Source of the DNA: an uncultured Selenomonadaceae bacterium
Lineage (GTDB): Bacteria > Bacillota > Negativicutes > Selenomonadales > Selenomonadaceae
Assembly (NCBI GenBank): GCA_937902665.1
Contig: CALELM010000039.1
Span: forward strand, 1 to 20,052
Direction of reading: 5' to 3'
DNA: 20,052 nucleotides
In this document: in pieces, positions 12,459 to 20,052 of the stretch
Layout of the letters: every line of letters begins with the position of its first letter
Numbering within the stretch: the first letter of the stretch is position 1
Made by a program: the position numbers and the translations under genes
Notes under the pieces: model-generated
Seen by the model: only the letters and a program-made list of their open reading frames with translations
Database searches by the model: none
What the model was told of the DNA's origin: nothing

Positions 12459-14111
12459 TTAGAACACCTTGCCGAGCATGAACCAAATGCGACCGTTCGC
12501 CTTGGCATCTTTGTCGTTAGTATAATAGCTTAATCCGCCGATGCGTCTTGCGTAGTCGAGGCGCACAAAGTAGTCGCTGGGTTTTGTGTAGCTCACGCCT
12601 ATGCCCCAGCCTTTGGCTGTTTCGCCGCCGTAAGAAAGGCTGTCTGTGTCGTGAGTGACTTTGACATGCCCGCAGTCGAGATAAGTTGAGAAGGTAAGTC
12701 CCGGCACTTTCGTGTGATAGCGCAGCTCTAAGTTTGCGAGATAACCCTCATCGCCTGAGCCAATGCCCGTTGGGTAGGCTCTTACGCCGTTGATACCGCC
12801 AAGGGTAATCTCTTCCGAACCATCCAAGTTCTGGTAAGCCAACTGAGCCGTATATCTCAGCTGCACATCAAAGCAATGGTCAAAGGCATAAAGGTAGCTG
12901 GCGTTAAGGTTGGTTTTATTGTAAGTGCCTTCGGTATTGGAAGGACCATAAATGTAATTTGCCCAGTCATTGTCAAAATGAAGTGTGCCTAAGGTATGCG
13001 TAAGGCCATAATTAAAAGTAGATTTGCCTCTCCGGATCGTACCATCAACGCCTGCATAGAAACTATGCGTATGTTTTTTCATATCGACGCCATACGTCTC
13101 TTGCTCATCTTCCAGAGCACGATAAGCATAACCGTAGCTAAAGTCAAGCGAGTCACGCCAGCTCTTATAGACAGGTGTCGTACCGCTCAGGGCCAGCGTG
13201 TACGCCTTGCCTTGCGCTCCGAGGGCACGATAAACTCCGCCAAGCTCATAGTCACTGCTGCTTAGGTTCAGTCCCAGTCTTGTGGCACTTCTCCCCACAT
13301 ATTGGCTGTAACCGATATTATAGTTATGCTGTCCACCATTACTGATAACGAGCGCATAGTTTAACGTGCCTGCTATCTTGGGAAACTGCACATTCCCCTG
13401 AAGCCCATAGCGGTAGCGGCCAGCACTTACTGTGCCGTAGTTTTCCGCATAAAGAATCTCGGTTGCCGTTTTGCCCTTTTGGATTTTTACCACAAGGTCT
13501 GTCGTTCCTGTTTCTTTCCCTGCTGAGAGCATGACGCTCGCCTGAATGCCGCCAATCCCTACCAGCTTTTGCATAGCGGTTTCCAATTCGATGCTTTTAA
13601 TGATTTTGCCCCGTTTCAAGCCTGCCAAATATCCTTCGGCTATATCGTCCGGCAAGTCGCTTTGGTTGTCTACAGAGATTTCACCATAACGTCCCGGTTC
13701 AACAGCGAGAGACATGTCGCTCCCCATCGCAAAACTTTGCTTTGGGACATAGACGGCGGCGGCAGGATAGCCATTGCTGCGCAAATCCTTTGTGATAAGC
13801 ACGCAAAGCTCGTTTAGCTCGTCAATGCTCACACTGCGATTTTCGTATTTAGCCAAAAGCGAGCTATAGTCACCTAGCTTAATATCGTCAGACTTCAGGC
13901 TGATTTTGCCAACGGCAAAAGTTTGTCCCTTGCCCGTTTGCACTTCGGGCACATCCTGTTTTTGTATGTTCTCGGGGGCTTTCTCCTCCTCAACCTTCGT
14001 TTGAATGCCCGGCTTTTCTATGGAAGCGGCAGCCTGCGTAATGCTGGGCGCCACAGTGAGCAAGGTCGCGAATATGACAAGCATTAGTCTTTGGTATTTT
14101 GTTTTTAGCAT
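12459..14111 (-). CDS. Two-partner secretion outer-membrane transporter TpsB (ShlB/FhaC/HecB family)
   Basis: The 550-residue protein has a signal peptide (cleavage near TQAAA-SIEK), a short Pro/Glu/Lys-rich linker, a first POTRA domain at about 64-145 (FAVGKISLKSDDIKLGDY, LITKDLRSNGYPAAAVYVP), a second at about 146-215, and a C-terminal 16-strand barrel ending in Phe as outer-membrane proteins do. The lid-loop motif is seen as LGGINGVRAYP (437-447). TpsB recognises the N-terminal TPS domain of its partner in the periplasm and exports it. The ATG at 14111 has AGGAGG at normal spacing. It lies 113 bases downstream of tpsA, separated by a stem-loop. The pairing with the adjacent TpsA is inferred from gene order. 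Confidence 0.93.
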   Translation of the reverse strand: MLKTKYQRLMLVIFATLLTVAPSITQAAASIEKPGIQTKVEEEKAPENIQKQDVPEVQTGKGQTFAVGKISLKSDDIKLGDYSSLLAKYENRSVSIDELNELCVLITKDLRSNGYPAAAVYVPKQSFAMGSDMSLAVEPGRYGEISVDNQSDLPDDIAEGYLAGLKRGKIIKSIELETAMQKLVGIGGIQASVMLSAGKETGTTDLVVKIQKGKTATEILYAENYGTVSAGRYRYGLQGNVQFPKIAGTLNYALVISNGGQHNYNIGYSQYVGRSATRLGLNLSSSDYELGGVYRALGAQGKAYTLALSGTTPVYKSWRDSLDFSYGYAYRALEDEQETYGVDMKKHTHSFYAGVDGTIRRGKSTFNYGLTHTLGTLHFDNDWANYIYGPSNTEGTYNKTNLNASYLYAFDHCFDVQLRYTAQLAYQNLDGSEEITLGGINGVRAYPTGIGSGDEGYLANLELRYHTKVPGLTFSTYLDCGHVKVTHDTDSLSYGGETAKGWGIGVSYTKPSDYFVRLDYARRIGGLSYYTNDKDAKANGRIWFMLGKVF

Positions 14112-14181
14112 ATTTTCCTCCTAGCATTTTGGGTTCACAATTAAAGGAAGGCAATCAAAGATGATTGGTACCTTCTTCCTC

Positions 14182-14216
14182 ATAGCGACAAGAACACTAA
14201 GTGTTCCTGCCGCTAT
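14182..14216 (-). ncRNA. Intercistronic stem-loop between tpsA and tpsB
   Basis: In the minus-strand RNA the arms 14201-14216 and 14182-14197 pair over 16 bp with a three-base loop; two of the pairs are G-U, which would be A-C mismatches on the other strand. No T tract follows, so complete termination is unlikely. It may protect the tpsA message or reduce read-through so that less pore than adhesin is made. Confidence 0.6.
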
Positions 14217-14224
14217 ATTACCTT

Positions 14225-17200
14225 TCAGTCATTCGAATCTTGCTCGTGATGCTCGATGCCATCATCGTAGATATCCGTAGTTGGCAGTCCTTTCATGCTT
14301 TCAACCTCTATGGTAAACTGCTTTTTCGATGGCTTCTGGGCAGCTTGCAGCAACCTTCCCTCCAGCCACCATCTGTCTTTTTGCGACACAGTTTCTCCAT
14401 CGTTAGCTAGCAGGCTGCCAATACTAATATCAATCGGACGGGGATCTACTATACTAATCGGACGAGGATCTACTATATCGCCAAAAATTCCACCAGCAAC
14501 TCCATAGAACGTAACATCATAATTGCCACCAAGGTTAAATGCTACAGGCTTATGCATGCCTACACTCCCGTCTGCCTCGCCGTTAGCATTTAGATAGGTT
14601 CCGAGGAAAGAGGCGATCCATTCTTGCGTTTCTTTCGTCAAACCATTCCAATTAGCTGTGCCAATGGCGAACAATTCTCCCAGTGACTGTGCAGTATCAG
14701 CTTTGCCATCGTAGTATTTCTGTATTTTCGCATTGTCTTTTAGCGTAAGGTCCAGCTTCAATGGGGCGATTTTTATCCCCGATACCGTTTGCGTTTTGTC
14801 AATGTCACTCAATCGGTAGTTGCTAGCTCCAGCACCTGTCAAGCTTATGCCATCAAAAACAACCGTCTTATCTCCCGCATTGGCATCACTGTTTCCAGCA
14901 TTGTTTCGATACGTGCCATATATGTCACCGAGAGATACCAAGGATTCCTCTCCATCCACAACACCCACAAGGTCATAATAGTTTCCTACGCCATCCGTTG
15001 TGAAGGAACTGCCATTGTACTCCCTATTGAGAGCATCCGGGGATACCAGCTTAATCTTCACCTTCCTTGGAGCAATCGTGGCGGTGATAATTGCTTCTTT
15101 CGTATTGAATTTATAGGGTGCAAGCCATGTAGTTGTGATGGCATAGTTACCGGCATCCTTAAATTCTGCATGATCACTCTTTTCAGCATCGACATATAAA
15201 TCACCCGAGTAATGAAGGTTTAAGCCTATCTCTTTGTTAAGCTTAGCGAGTGCTGTGTCTAATTGTTCTTTTAATTTATCTGGTTGCTTCAGCTCTTGCT
15301 TTAGGGCGGTATATGTATATTGGGTCGAATCTTCTATAGGCTTTTCTAATAATGTATAGCTATTTTCGTCAGAGGATAGGAAATAGTCGTTTAAGAGAGG
15401 ATAGGTCTTTTCGTTATCTATATACCAAGTAGTGGCAGGGTTAGGACTGCCAGCAATATCAAGTAAGTCTATTTCTCTATCGGTTATATCGGTCGGATTT
15501 GGTCTGGTCCAGTTAAGTTTATTGACACCGTAGATACCGTCAGTACCCCCCGCCAATGACTTAAAGGCACTTTCGTCTACGTCATCCCATGATGTGAACT
15601 CGATCGCACCTTGAGCTGGTGTACCACTTGCTTCCTCCAAGTTTTTGCTGTTTCCTTTTACTGTCGCTTTGGCATTCTCTGCGACAGTACCTATCAGTTT
15701 GCCTTGAGTGGTTCCGCCGCCTGCTTTGCCGAGATTATAACCAAGGATAGTGCTATCCGCAGTGCTATCCACCATGCCGACTATACCACCGGCATTAGTG
15801 GCATCTACACTGCCCACTGCCCCAAGGTTAAAACCACTGATGGTAGTAGTACCACCAACGCACCCGACGAGTCCACCAAAAGATCCCCCAGAGCCACCTT
15901 CTGTCAAAGAAACCGTGCCTTGATTGTAGCCTTTGACCGTAGCGTCCTCGGCATAGCCGACTAGACCTCCTGCGCCCCCGTCTTGTGGTGCAGCCGATAT
16001 CGCAGTACCTTCGCCAGTAAAGCCAATGATAACACTATTACCGGTAGCAGTGCCGACAAGACCGCCTATATCATAGACATTGTCCTCGCCTTTCACACTG
16101 GCATTATGGATAGAGCCAACGACTTTGCTCGCCTCGGCAGAGCCAACCAGACCACCTATATTTTCACTGCCACTACCCGTCACACTAACACCTGTGACAG
16201 TGCCTTCTACTATCGTTCCCACAGCCGCCGAGCCAACGAGTGCGCCGACATTGCTATATCCCGCTACACTGCCACCTTCCAAAACTACATTCTTGAGCGT
16301 AGCATTTTGGGCGAAACCAAAGAGACCAACACCTTCACCATCCGGGAGATCGATGTGGATATTTTTTATCTTAAAGCCATTACCGTCAAACACACCTGTA
16401 AATGCGTAGTTGCTGGCGTCATTACCGAGAATAGGTGCAAAACCTGTCCCACCATTCCAACCTTCGGTAACGCTTAAGTCAATATCCCTGCCGAGAAGAT
16501 ACTGCTCATCGGGGTTATTTTGCATATTCTGCAGCTCATAAGCATTGCGAACGAGGAAATAGCCGTCAATACTATCAGTTTCAGCTTTGGTGAATGGATC
16601 ACTATTTAGGTGATTGAGTGTAATGGTGTTCCCGATTTTATCTTTAAATGTTGTCAGTTCGTTATCTAACTTCCCCTGATCAGCCTCCGTATATTGAGTT
16701 CCATTTATTTCAGTTACAGGCTCAGCATCAGTAGCATAAGCAAAATTGACATTATCTGCCCTTACATCGGCATGGATAGTACCGATATCATTTGTCAGCG
16801 TGACAATATTGCCCTCGAGGTAAACATTGTTCGCCGCCAAATCCCCAAGACATGCAATATCGCCAGTAACATTCGCACTGTCTACAGCTTTTAAGGCACC
16901 GCTACCATCTACATACTCATCCCAAGCATCACCATGCAGCTTGCTGGCAGAGGCATAAAGACTCCCACTACCCAAATTAACAACACTGTCAGCACCAAAT
17001 ATAACCCCGTTGGGGTTGATAAGGTAGACATTAGAGCCTGCACCTGTCAGCTTGCCGTCGATGTGCGAGGCAAGATTATCGTGAATGAGGTTGAGATAAC
17101 TCTGCGCTCCGTTGAAATTGACCGTTTCGTCTGCGGCAACATTAAACGTTTCCCAGTTCAGCACATTTTTTCCGTTACCCTCTGTTCCCGTGATGTCCAT

Positions 17201-17443
17201 CGTTTTCGCACCAGTACTGATGGTAGCATCCATTCTTTGCCCATCCATCGCCTGCGGCATGGCATAGCCAAGCGCTGGCAAGGCGAACATTGTCCCGAGA
17301 GCGAGCCCTGCCAGCACTTTTTGAGCAAGCTCTGCCCTTACTTTTTGTCGAGCACTGCCCCCGGCTGCACTGCGGGCAAGCTCAGACACCACGACACAAC
17401 AATTTTTGACTCGGCTATAAATTACTTTGTAGATCTTATTCAT
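14225..17443 (-). CDS. Two-partner secretion adhesin/exoprotein TpsA (filamentous haemagglutinin type)
   Basis: The 1072-residue protein begins with an extended signal peptide region (MNKIYKVIYSRVKNC), a hydrophobic core at about 41-60 and cleavage near LGYA-MPQ. The TPS/haemagglutination-activity domain follows, with LNWETFNV and the hallmark NPNG at 144-147. Residues about 345-600 hold GLUG-type repeats (recurrent GGLVG every 25-35 residues), which build a beta-helix-like stalk. Residues about 705-985 contain MBG/YDG-like beta modules (REYNGSSF, KYYDGKAD). The tail holds a duplicated VDPRPI motif and no sorting or SLH signal. The ATG at 17443 is preferred to one at 17503 because it begins the extended signal peptide and follows AAGGGG. 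It should be exported by the TpsB encoded next; the ligand is unknown. Confidence 0.93.
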   Translation of the reverse strand: MNKIYKVIYSRVKNCCVVVSELARSAAGGSARQKVRAELAQKVLAGLALGTMFALPALGYAMPQAMDGQRMDATISTGAKTMDITGTEGNGKNVLNWETFNVAADETVNFNGAQSYLNLIHDNLASHIDGKLTGAGSNVYLINPNGVIFGADSVVNLGSGSLYASASKLHGDAWDEYVDGSGALKAVDSANVTGDIACLGDLAANNVYLEGNIVTLTNDIGTIHADVRADNVNFAYATDAEPVTEINGTQYTEADQGKLDNELTTFKDKIGNTITLNHLNSDPFTKAETDSIDGYFLVRNAYELQNMQNNPDEQYLLGRDIDLSVTEGWNGGTGFAPILGNDASNYAFTGVFDGNGFKIKNIHIDLPDGEGVGLFGFAQNATLKNVVLEGGSVAGYSNVGALVGSAAVGTIVEGTVTGVSVTGSGSENIGGLVGSAEASKVVGSIHNASVKGEDNVYDIGGLVGTATGNSVIIGFTGEGTAISAAPQDGGAGGLVGYAEDATVKGYNQGTVSLTEGGSGGSFGGLVGCVGGTTTISGFNLGAVGSVDATNAGGIVGMVDSTADSTILGYNLGKAGGGTTQGKLIGTVAENAKATVKGNSKNLEEASGTPAQGAIEFTSWDDVDESAFKSLAGGTDGIYGVNKLNWTRPNPTDITDREIDLLDIAGSPNPATTWYIDNEKTYPLLNDYFLSSDENSYTLLEKPIEDSTQYTYTALKQELKQPDKLKEQLDTALAKLNKEIGLNLHYSGDLYVDAEKSDHAEFKDAGNYAITTTWLAPYKFNTKEAIITATIAPRKVKIKLVSPDALNREYNGSSFTTDGVGNYYDLVGVVDGEESLVSLGDIYGTYRNNAGNSDANAGDKTVVFDGISLTGAGASNYRLSDIDKTQTVSGIKIAPLKLDLTLKDNAKIQKYYDGKADTAQSLGELFAIGTANWNGLTKETQEWIASFLGTYLNANGEADGSVGMHKPVAFNLGGNYDVTFYGVAGGIFGDIVDPRPISIVDPRPIDISIGSLLANDGETVSQKDRWWLEGRLLQAAQKPSKKQFTIEVESMKGLPTTDIYDDGIEHHEQDSND
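14432..14479 (-). repeat. 24-bp tandem duplication near the 3' end of tpsA
   Basis: Two adjacent 24-base units (14432-14455 and 14456-14479) are identical at 21 positions and encode two copies of the octapeptide IVDPRPIS/D in the adhesin tail. This looks like a recent in-frame duplication. Confidence 0.8.
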
Positions 17444-17511
17444 AACACAAACTACCCCTTGTTCAGCAAAGTACAACGAATAAATCAAGCTGCCCATAAG
17501 CATCGTGCAAC

Positions 17512-17540
17512 AAAAAAGCAGAAAGGTACTTGCTTTCCGC
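17512..17540 (-). terminator. Terminator of the 105-residue hypothetical gene
   Basis: An 8-bp stem with one G-U pair (17533-17540 with 17518-17525, 7-base loop) is followed on the minus strand by TTTTTTG. It separates this gene from the tpsA-tpsB operon, which therefore needs a promoter between about 17444 and 17511; none is obvious. Confidence 0.75.
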
Positions 17541-17587
17541 CCTCCCTGCCCTTATCGCAGCACTGCAAATCTCATTTGCTTGTCCTC

Positions 17588-17905
17588 TTACCCAACGCTT
17601 GAAATCTCGTCCCAATCCAGCTTGTCATAAGCACGCTTGAAAAATCTCGCATTAATATCCCGTGGGTGCAGTTCCCAGTACTCAATACTCCTCTGCGCAG
17701 CCATCAGCGCATGCTCCAGATACGACAAAACTTCTTCCTGAGATACTTCCTCTCGCCCTAACTGAATCTGTACCTCCCCACAGAAGCAATCGTACATTTC
17801 CTTCGTGCATTCCGTTTTTGCCAGTGCATCAAGGATTCGCACGCCCTGAGAAATCGTCATGCCCTCCTTGCGCTGGGACAACCACAAAGCAAGCTTTCTT
17901 TTCAC
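17588..17905 (-). CDS. Hypothetical cytoplasmic protein
   Basis: I do not recognise this product. From a GTG at 17905 it has 105 residues, is charged, mostly helical in character and lacks a signal peptide or membrane segment. It carries two Cys close together (MYDCFCGEV) and an aromatic, acidic C-terminal stretch (IEYWELHPRDINARFFKRAYDKLDWDEI). The GTG is chosen because AGAGGTGAGG lies just upstream; a TTG at 17932 would add nine residues but has no comparable site. It is flanked by terminators on both sides and so appears to be transcribed alone. The intergenic DNA upstream is AT-rich with a GATAAT-like box, but no complete promoter can be named. Confidence 0.6.
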   Translation of the reverse strand: MKRKLALWLSQRKEGMTISQGVRILDALAKTECTKEMYDCFCGEVQIQLGREEVSQEEVLSYLEHALMAAQRSIEYWELHPRDINARFFKRAYDKLDWDEISSVG

Positions 17906-18008
17906 TGCCCTCACCTCTATCCATCGCTGCAAGTCTTATTCACGCCAGAATCATTGATTACATTATCGTATGATTAACACAAAATTTAAGCATTTTCCCG
18001 ATTTTTGC

Positions 18009-18033
18009 AAAAAGGCAGAAAGCCTGCCCCTTT
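18009..18033 (-). terminator. Terminator of the envelope hypothetical gene
   Basis: A GGCAG/CTGCC stem (18014-18018 with 18024-18028, loop of 5) is extended by G-U and A-U pairs to about 10 bp and followed on the minus strand by TTTTTG, two bases past the stop at 18035. Confidence 0.75.
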
Positions 18034-18034
18034 C

Positions 18035-18850
18035 CTATTCCTCCAAACGGAGCAAGCCCGGCTCTGCAATCGTCCATGAATTGTTCTGAACCGTGAAAAT
18101 CGCTGGCAAAACTACGGCAATCTTCCGATATGCATGCGTATCCTTTTCCTGAAAATTGGAAGCAAAGGTTTCCTTCATGCCGCCCTCAGCATGGAGACGG
18201 GCATCATAGGGAACCTTTGGATTGGGAACTACGGCGAACTTGGTCTCGTCCTTCGGAAGTCTCCATGCCCAGTATCCGCTCGCCTTTACATCCTCCACAA
18301 CGGAGAATGCCGGCAGCTGATTTCCTTGAACCCTGCATTGCAAGAGCGTCAGCTGCTGCAGCTCCGCAAAATTGCCGCAGGCGATATCTGCCTGCGCATC
18401 CTCCATGCTTTGCGCCAACGCATTGTAATCTTGAATGAATTCACTCCACGGTTGCGTTTTTTTTTCCTGCGATGGTTCCTTCAGGTTCATCTCCATCGGC
18501 ACTCCGCCATCCGATGCAGGAGCCATGGAGGATCTCAGGGAACGAAGTTCCTGCGTCACTGCCTTCATATCATTTTCCAACCGTTCCAGCCGTTCCGCAG
18601 AAGCGTCCGTCCCTCCTTGACGGCTTCCCTTCTTCCCAAAGCCAAGATAGGTCCACAAAACTGCTACAGCCACGAGCAAAATCAATGCCAGCACAAGCTG
18701 CAGGACAACCATGACATCCCGAACCATCGGCGGCAGAAAGCTTCCATCTGCTACAGCCTCGGAAGCCTCCGCAGCCATGGCGCAGGACGGCATCATGCAC
18801 CATATTCCCAAAACGCCAAGAACAGGCATTCTTTCTTTCCACTTCTTCAT
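18035..18850 (-). CDS. Exported/membrane-anchored protein of unknown function
   Basis: The 271-residue product has a signal-like N-terminus (MKKWKERMPV, hydrophobic to about residue 27, CAMAAEA), then a strong membrane segment at about 48-70 (VVLQLVLALILLVAVAVLW), a short coiled coil at about 86-108 (AERLERLENDMKAVTQELRSL), a lysine-rich linker and a soluble C-terminal domain at about 135-271 (YWAWRL, FAVVPNPKVPYDARLHAEGG, AVVLPAIFTV, GLLRLEE). I do not recognise the C-terminal domain. Its side of the membrane is unclear; if the first segment is cleaved, it would lie in the cytoplasm. The ATG at 18850 has AAAGGGGTG 6 bases upstream and is preferred to the one at 18877. An A9 tract lies in the linker. 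Promoter and terminator are both clear, so it is monocistronic. Confidence 0.75.
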   Translation of the reverse strand: MKKWKERMPVLGVLGIWCMMPSCAMAAEASEAVADGSFLPPMVRDVMVVLQLVLALILLVAVAVLWTYLGFGKKGSRQGGTDASAERLERLENDMKAVTQELRSLRSSMAPASDGGVPMEMNLKEPSQEKKTQPWSEFIQDYNALAQSMEDAQADIACGNFAELQQLTLLQCRVQGNQLPAFSVVEDVKASGYWAWRLPKDETKFAVVPNPKVPYDARLHAEGGMKETFASNFQEKDTHAYRKIAVVLPAIFTVQNNSWTIAEPGLLRLEE

Positions 18851-18892
18851 GACATTCACCCCTTTCGCAAAATTCATGCCATGTATATTCTT

Positions 18893-18921
18893 ATTTTATC
18901 TCACCCCAACACGCATGACAA
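18893..18921 (-). promoter_or_regulatory. Promoter of the envelope hypothetical gene
   Basis: On the minus strand TTGTCA (18916-18921) and TAAAAT (18893-18898) are 17 bases apart, about 43 bases upstream of the ATG at 18850. Confidence 0.8.
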
Positions 18922-19141
18922 GGAAAACCGCCAAGCATGAAAAAAAGTACCGCATGCAGGAGCAAAATCCATGCGGCAATCAGGCTACCTATAGGAAAAT
19001 ATGCAAAAATTCCTTTTGAAAATGCGGCTTGCATGATACCATATAGAAAAAGGTATATGATGAAGTGAAACTGTATGAAGAAACGCCCGCAGAGGAGCGA
19101 TTGACCGTCAGCAACAAAATTCATAAAGGGGAGATTCCTTG

Positions 19142-20052
19142 ATGAAACAAAGAGAAAATTTTAGCACGAGACTGGGATTTATCCTAGTTTCAGCGGGCTG
19201 CGCCATAGGGCTTGGCAATGTATGGAAGTTCCCATACATTTGCGGGCAGGACGGCGGAGCTATCTTTATTTTGATTTACCTGCTGTTCCTGTTCTTCTTG
19301 GGCTTTCCCATACTGATTGCAGAGTTTTCCGTGGGCAGGGGCAGTGGCATGGGAATGGCAAAATCCTTTGAGCAGCTGGCAGCAAGCGGTACTCGTTGGC
19401 ACAGCCTGAAATGGCTCCTCCTTTCCGGCAATTACCTGCTGATGATGTTCTACACCGTGGTATGCGGCTGGATGCTTTACTATGCATACCTGGCAGGAAC
19501 AGGTGCGCTGTCCGGTCTCTCAACGGACGGCATTGCGGAAAAATTTTCCGTCATGACAGGCGAGCCATGCACCATGGCATTTTGGATGCTGCTTTCTGTT
19601 GCCTTTTCCCTGCTCGTCTGCGCCCAAGGACTGGTAAACGGCATAGAAAAAATAACCAAGGTCATGATGCTTTTGCTTCTCGGGCTAATCCTAGTTCTGG
19701 CAGGGCATTCCCTTTTCCTGCCCAACGCTATGGAAGGCGTGAATTTCTACCTTGTCCCCAGCATGGACACCGTTCGTGAAAGAGGACTGGATACTATTGT
19801 TTTTGATGCAATGTCACAAGCCTTCTTCACGCTCAGCATTGGCATGGGAGCCATGCAGATTTTTGGCAGCTACCTAAAGAAAACCTATTCCCTTGCCGGC
19901 GAAGCTTCCCGCGTAGTCGTGCTGGATACGTTCGTAGCACTCATGGCAGGCTTCATCATTTTCCCCGCCTGCTTCACCTACAACATCGAGCCGGGCGCCG
20001 GCCCGTCCCTGCTGTTCGACACCATGGCCTCCGTGTTCAACAATATGCAGGG
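19142..20052 (+). CDS. Sodium-dependent transporter, NSS (SLC6-like) family, 3' end outside window
   Basis: The visible 303 residues match the bacterial neurotransmitter:sodium symporter family, which imports amino acids with sodium. The first transmembrane segment carries the family signature (GCAIGLGNVWKFPYICGQ, then DGGAIF), whose unwound part binds Na+ and substrate. It is followed by FPILIAEFSVGRGSG, a YTVVCGWMLYY segment matching the substrate-contacting third helix, and FFTLSIGMGAMQIFGSYL matching the sixth helix. About six or more membrane segments are visible before the window ends. The ATG at 19142 has AAGGGGAG about 9 bases upstream. It is divergent from the preceding gene across 291 bases; no convincing plus-strand promoter can be picked out there. 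The substrate cannot be inferred. Confidence 0.93.
   Translation, partial: MKQRENFSTRLGFILVSAGCAIGLGNVWKFPYICGQDGGAIFILIYLLFLFFLGFPILIAEFSVGRGSGMGMAKSFEQLAASGTRWHSLKWLLLSGNYLLMMFYTVVCGWMLYYAYLAGTGALSGLSTDGIAEKFSVMTGEPCTMAFWMLLSVAFSLLVCAQGLVNGIEKITKVMMLLLLGLILVLAGHSLFLPNAMEGVNFYLVPSMDTVRERGLDTIVFDAMSQAFFTLSIGMGAMQIFGSYLKKTYSLAGEASRVVVLDTFVALMAGFIIFPACFTYNIEPGAGPSLLFDTMASVFNNMQ

Noticed and set aside
17444..17503. In-frame 20-codon extension of TpsA starting at 17503
   Set aside because: It would bury the extended signal peptide that begins at the ATG at 17443, and the latter has a better ribosome binding site.
17951..17977. Loose inverted repeat (AATCAT...ATGATT) upstream of the 105-residue gene as an operator
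   Set aside because: Six-base arms 15 bases apart in AT-rich DNA are expected by chance and match no regulator consensus I know.

Overview
The window looks like chromosomal DNA from a diderm (outer-membrane) Firmicute of the Negativicutes, most likely a Selenomonas/Mitsuokella-type organism. Three things suggest this: Firmicute-style PTS proteins (an HPr with both His15 and Ser46) and strong AGGAGG ribosome binding sites sit beside a phosphoethanolamine transferase of the lipid A/LPS type and a complete two-partner secretion system. Genus assignment is inference; no rRNA is present.

Layout. 1-325: 5' part of a PD-(D/E)XK nuclease-family transposase/Rpn-like gene (minus), preceded by a nested hairpin. 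505-1431: exported protein with about six 20-residue helical repeats (minus). 1584-1659: tRNA-Gln(CUG) with promoter and terminator (minus). 1880-2242: a lone sorbitol/glucitol-type PTS EIIA (plus). 2291-7483: a tightly packed minus-strand operon: phosphoethanolamine transferase, folE, folP, folB, a folK-folA fusion and ung. 7608-9748: ptsH-ptsI (minus). 10140-12317: a plus-strand pair, a membrane-anchored TPR protein with a 36-bp coding minisatellite and a PRC-barrel protein with an A10 tract. 12459-17443: tpsA-tpsB two-partner secretion operon (minus). 17588-18850: two proteins of unknown function (minus). 19142-end: 5' part of a sodium-dependent (NSS) transporter (plus).

How the genes work together. 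The fol cluster encodes FolE, FolB, FolK, FolP and DHFR; DHFS/FPGS and the triphosphate-removal step are absent. It ends with uracil-DNA glycosylase, a sensible partner because folate limitation raises uracil in DNA. ptsH and ptsI are the general PTS phosphorelay, which could feed the lone EIIA. TpsB is the outer-membrane pore for the TpsA adhesin.

The observations most worth a second look are: FolE carries Gln where the family has a catalytic His (E. coli His179); FolK and DHFR are fused and the DHFR has lost the usual Pro-Trp of its active-site loop; an A10 homopolymer in the PRC-barrel gene where a one-base slip in either direction truncates the protein at the domain boundary; the adjacent 36-bp minisatellite; and two intercistronic stem-loops (tpsA/tpsB and ptsH/ptsI) whose G-U pairs make them complete only in the sense-strand RNA. 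I see no CRISPR array, prophage, complete insertion sequence or clear new defence system.
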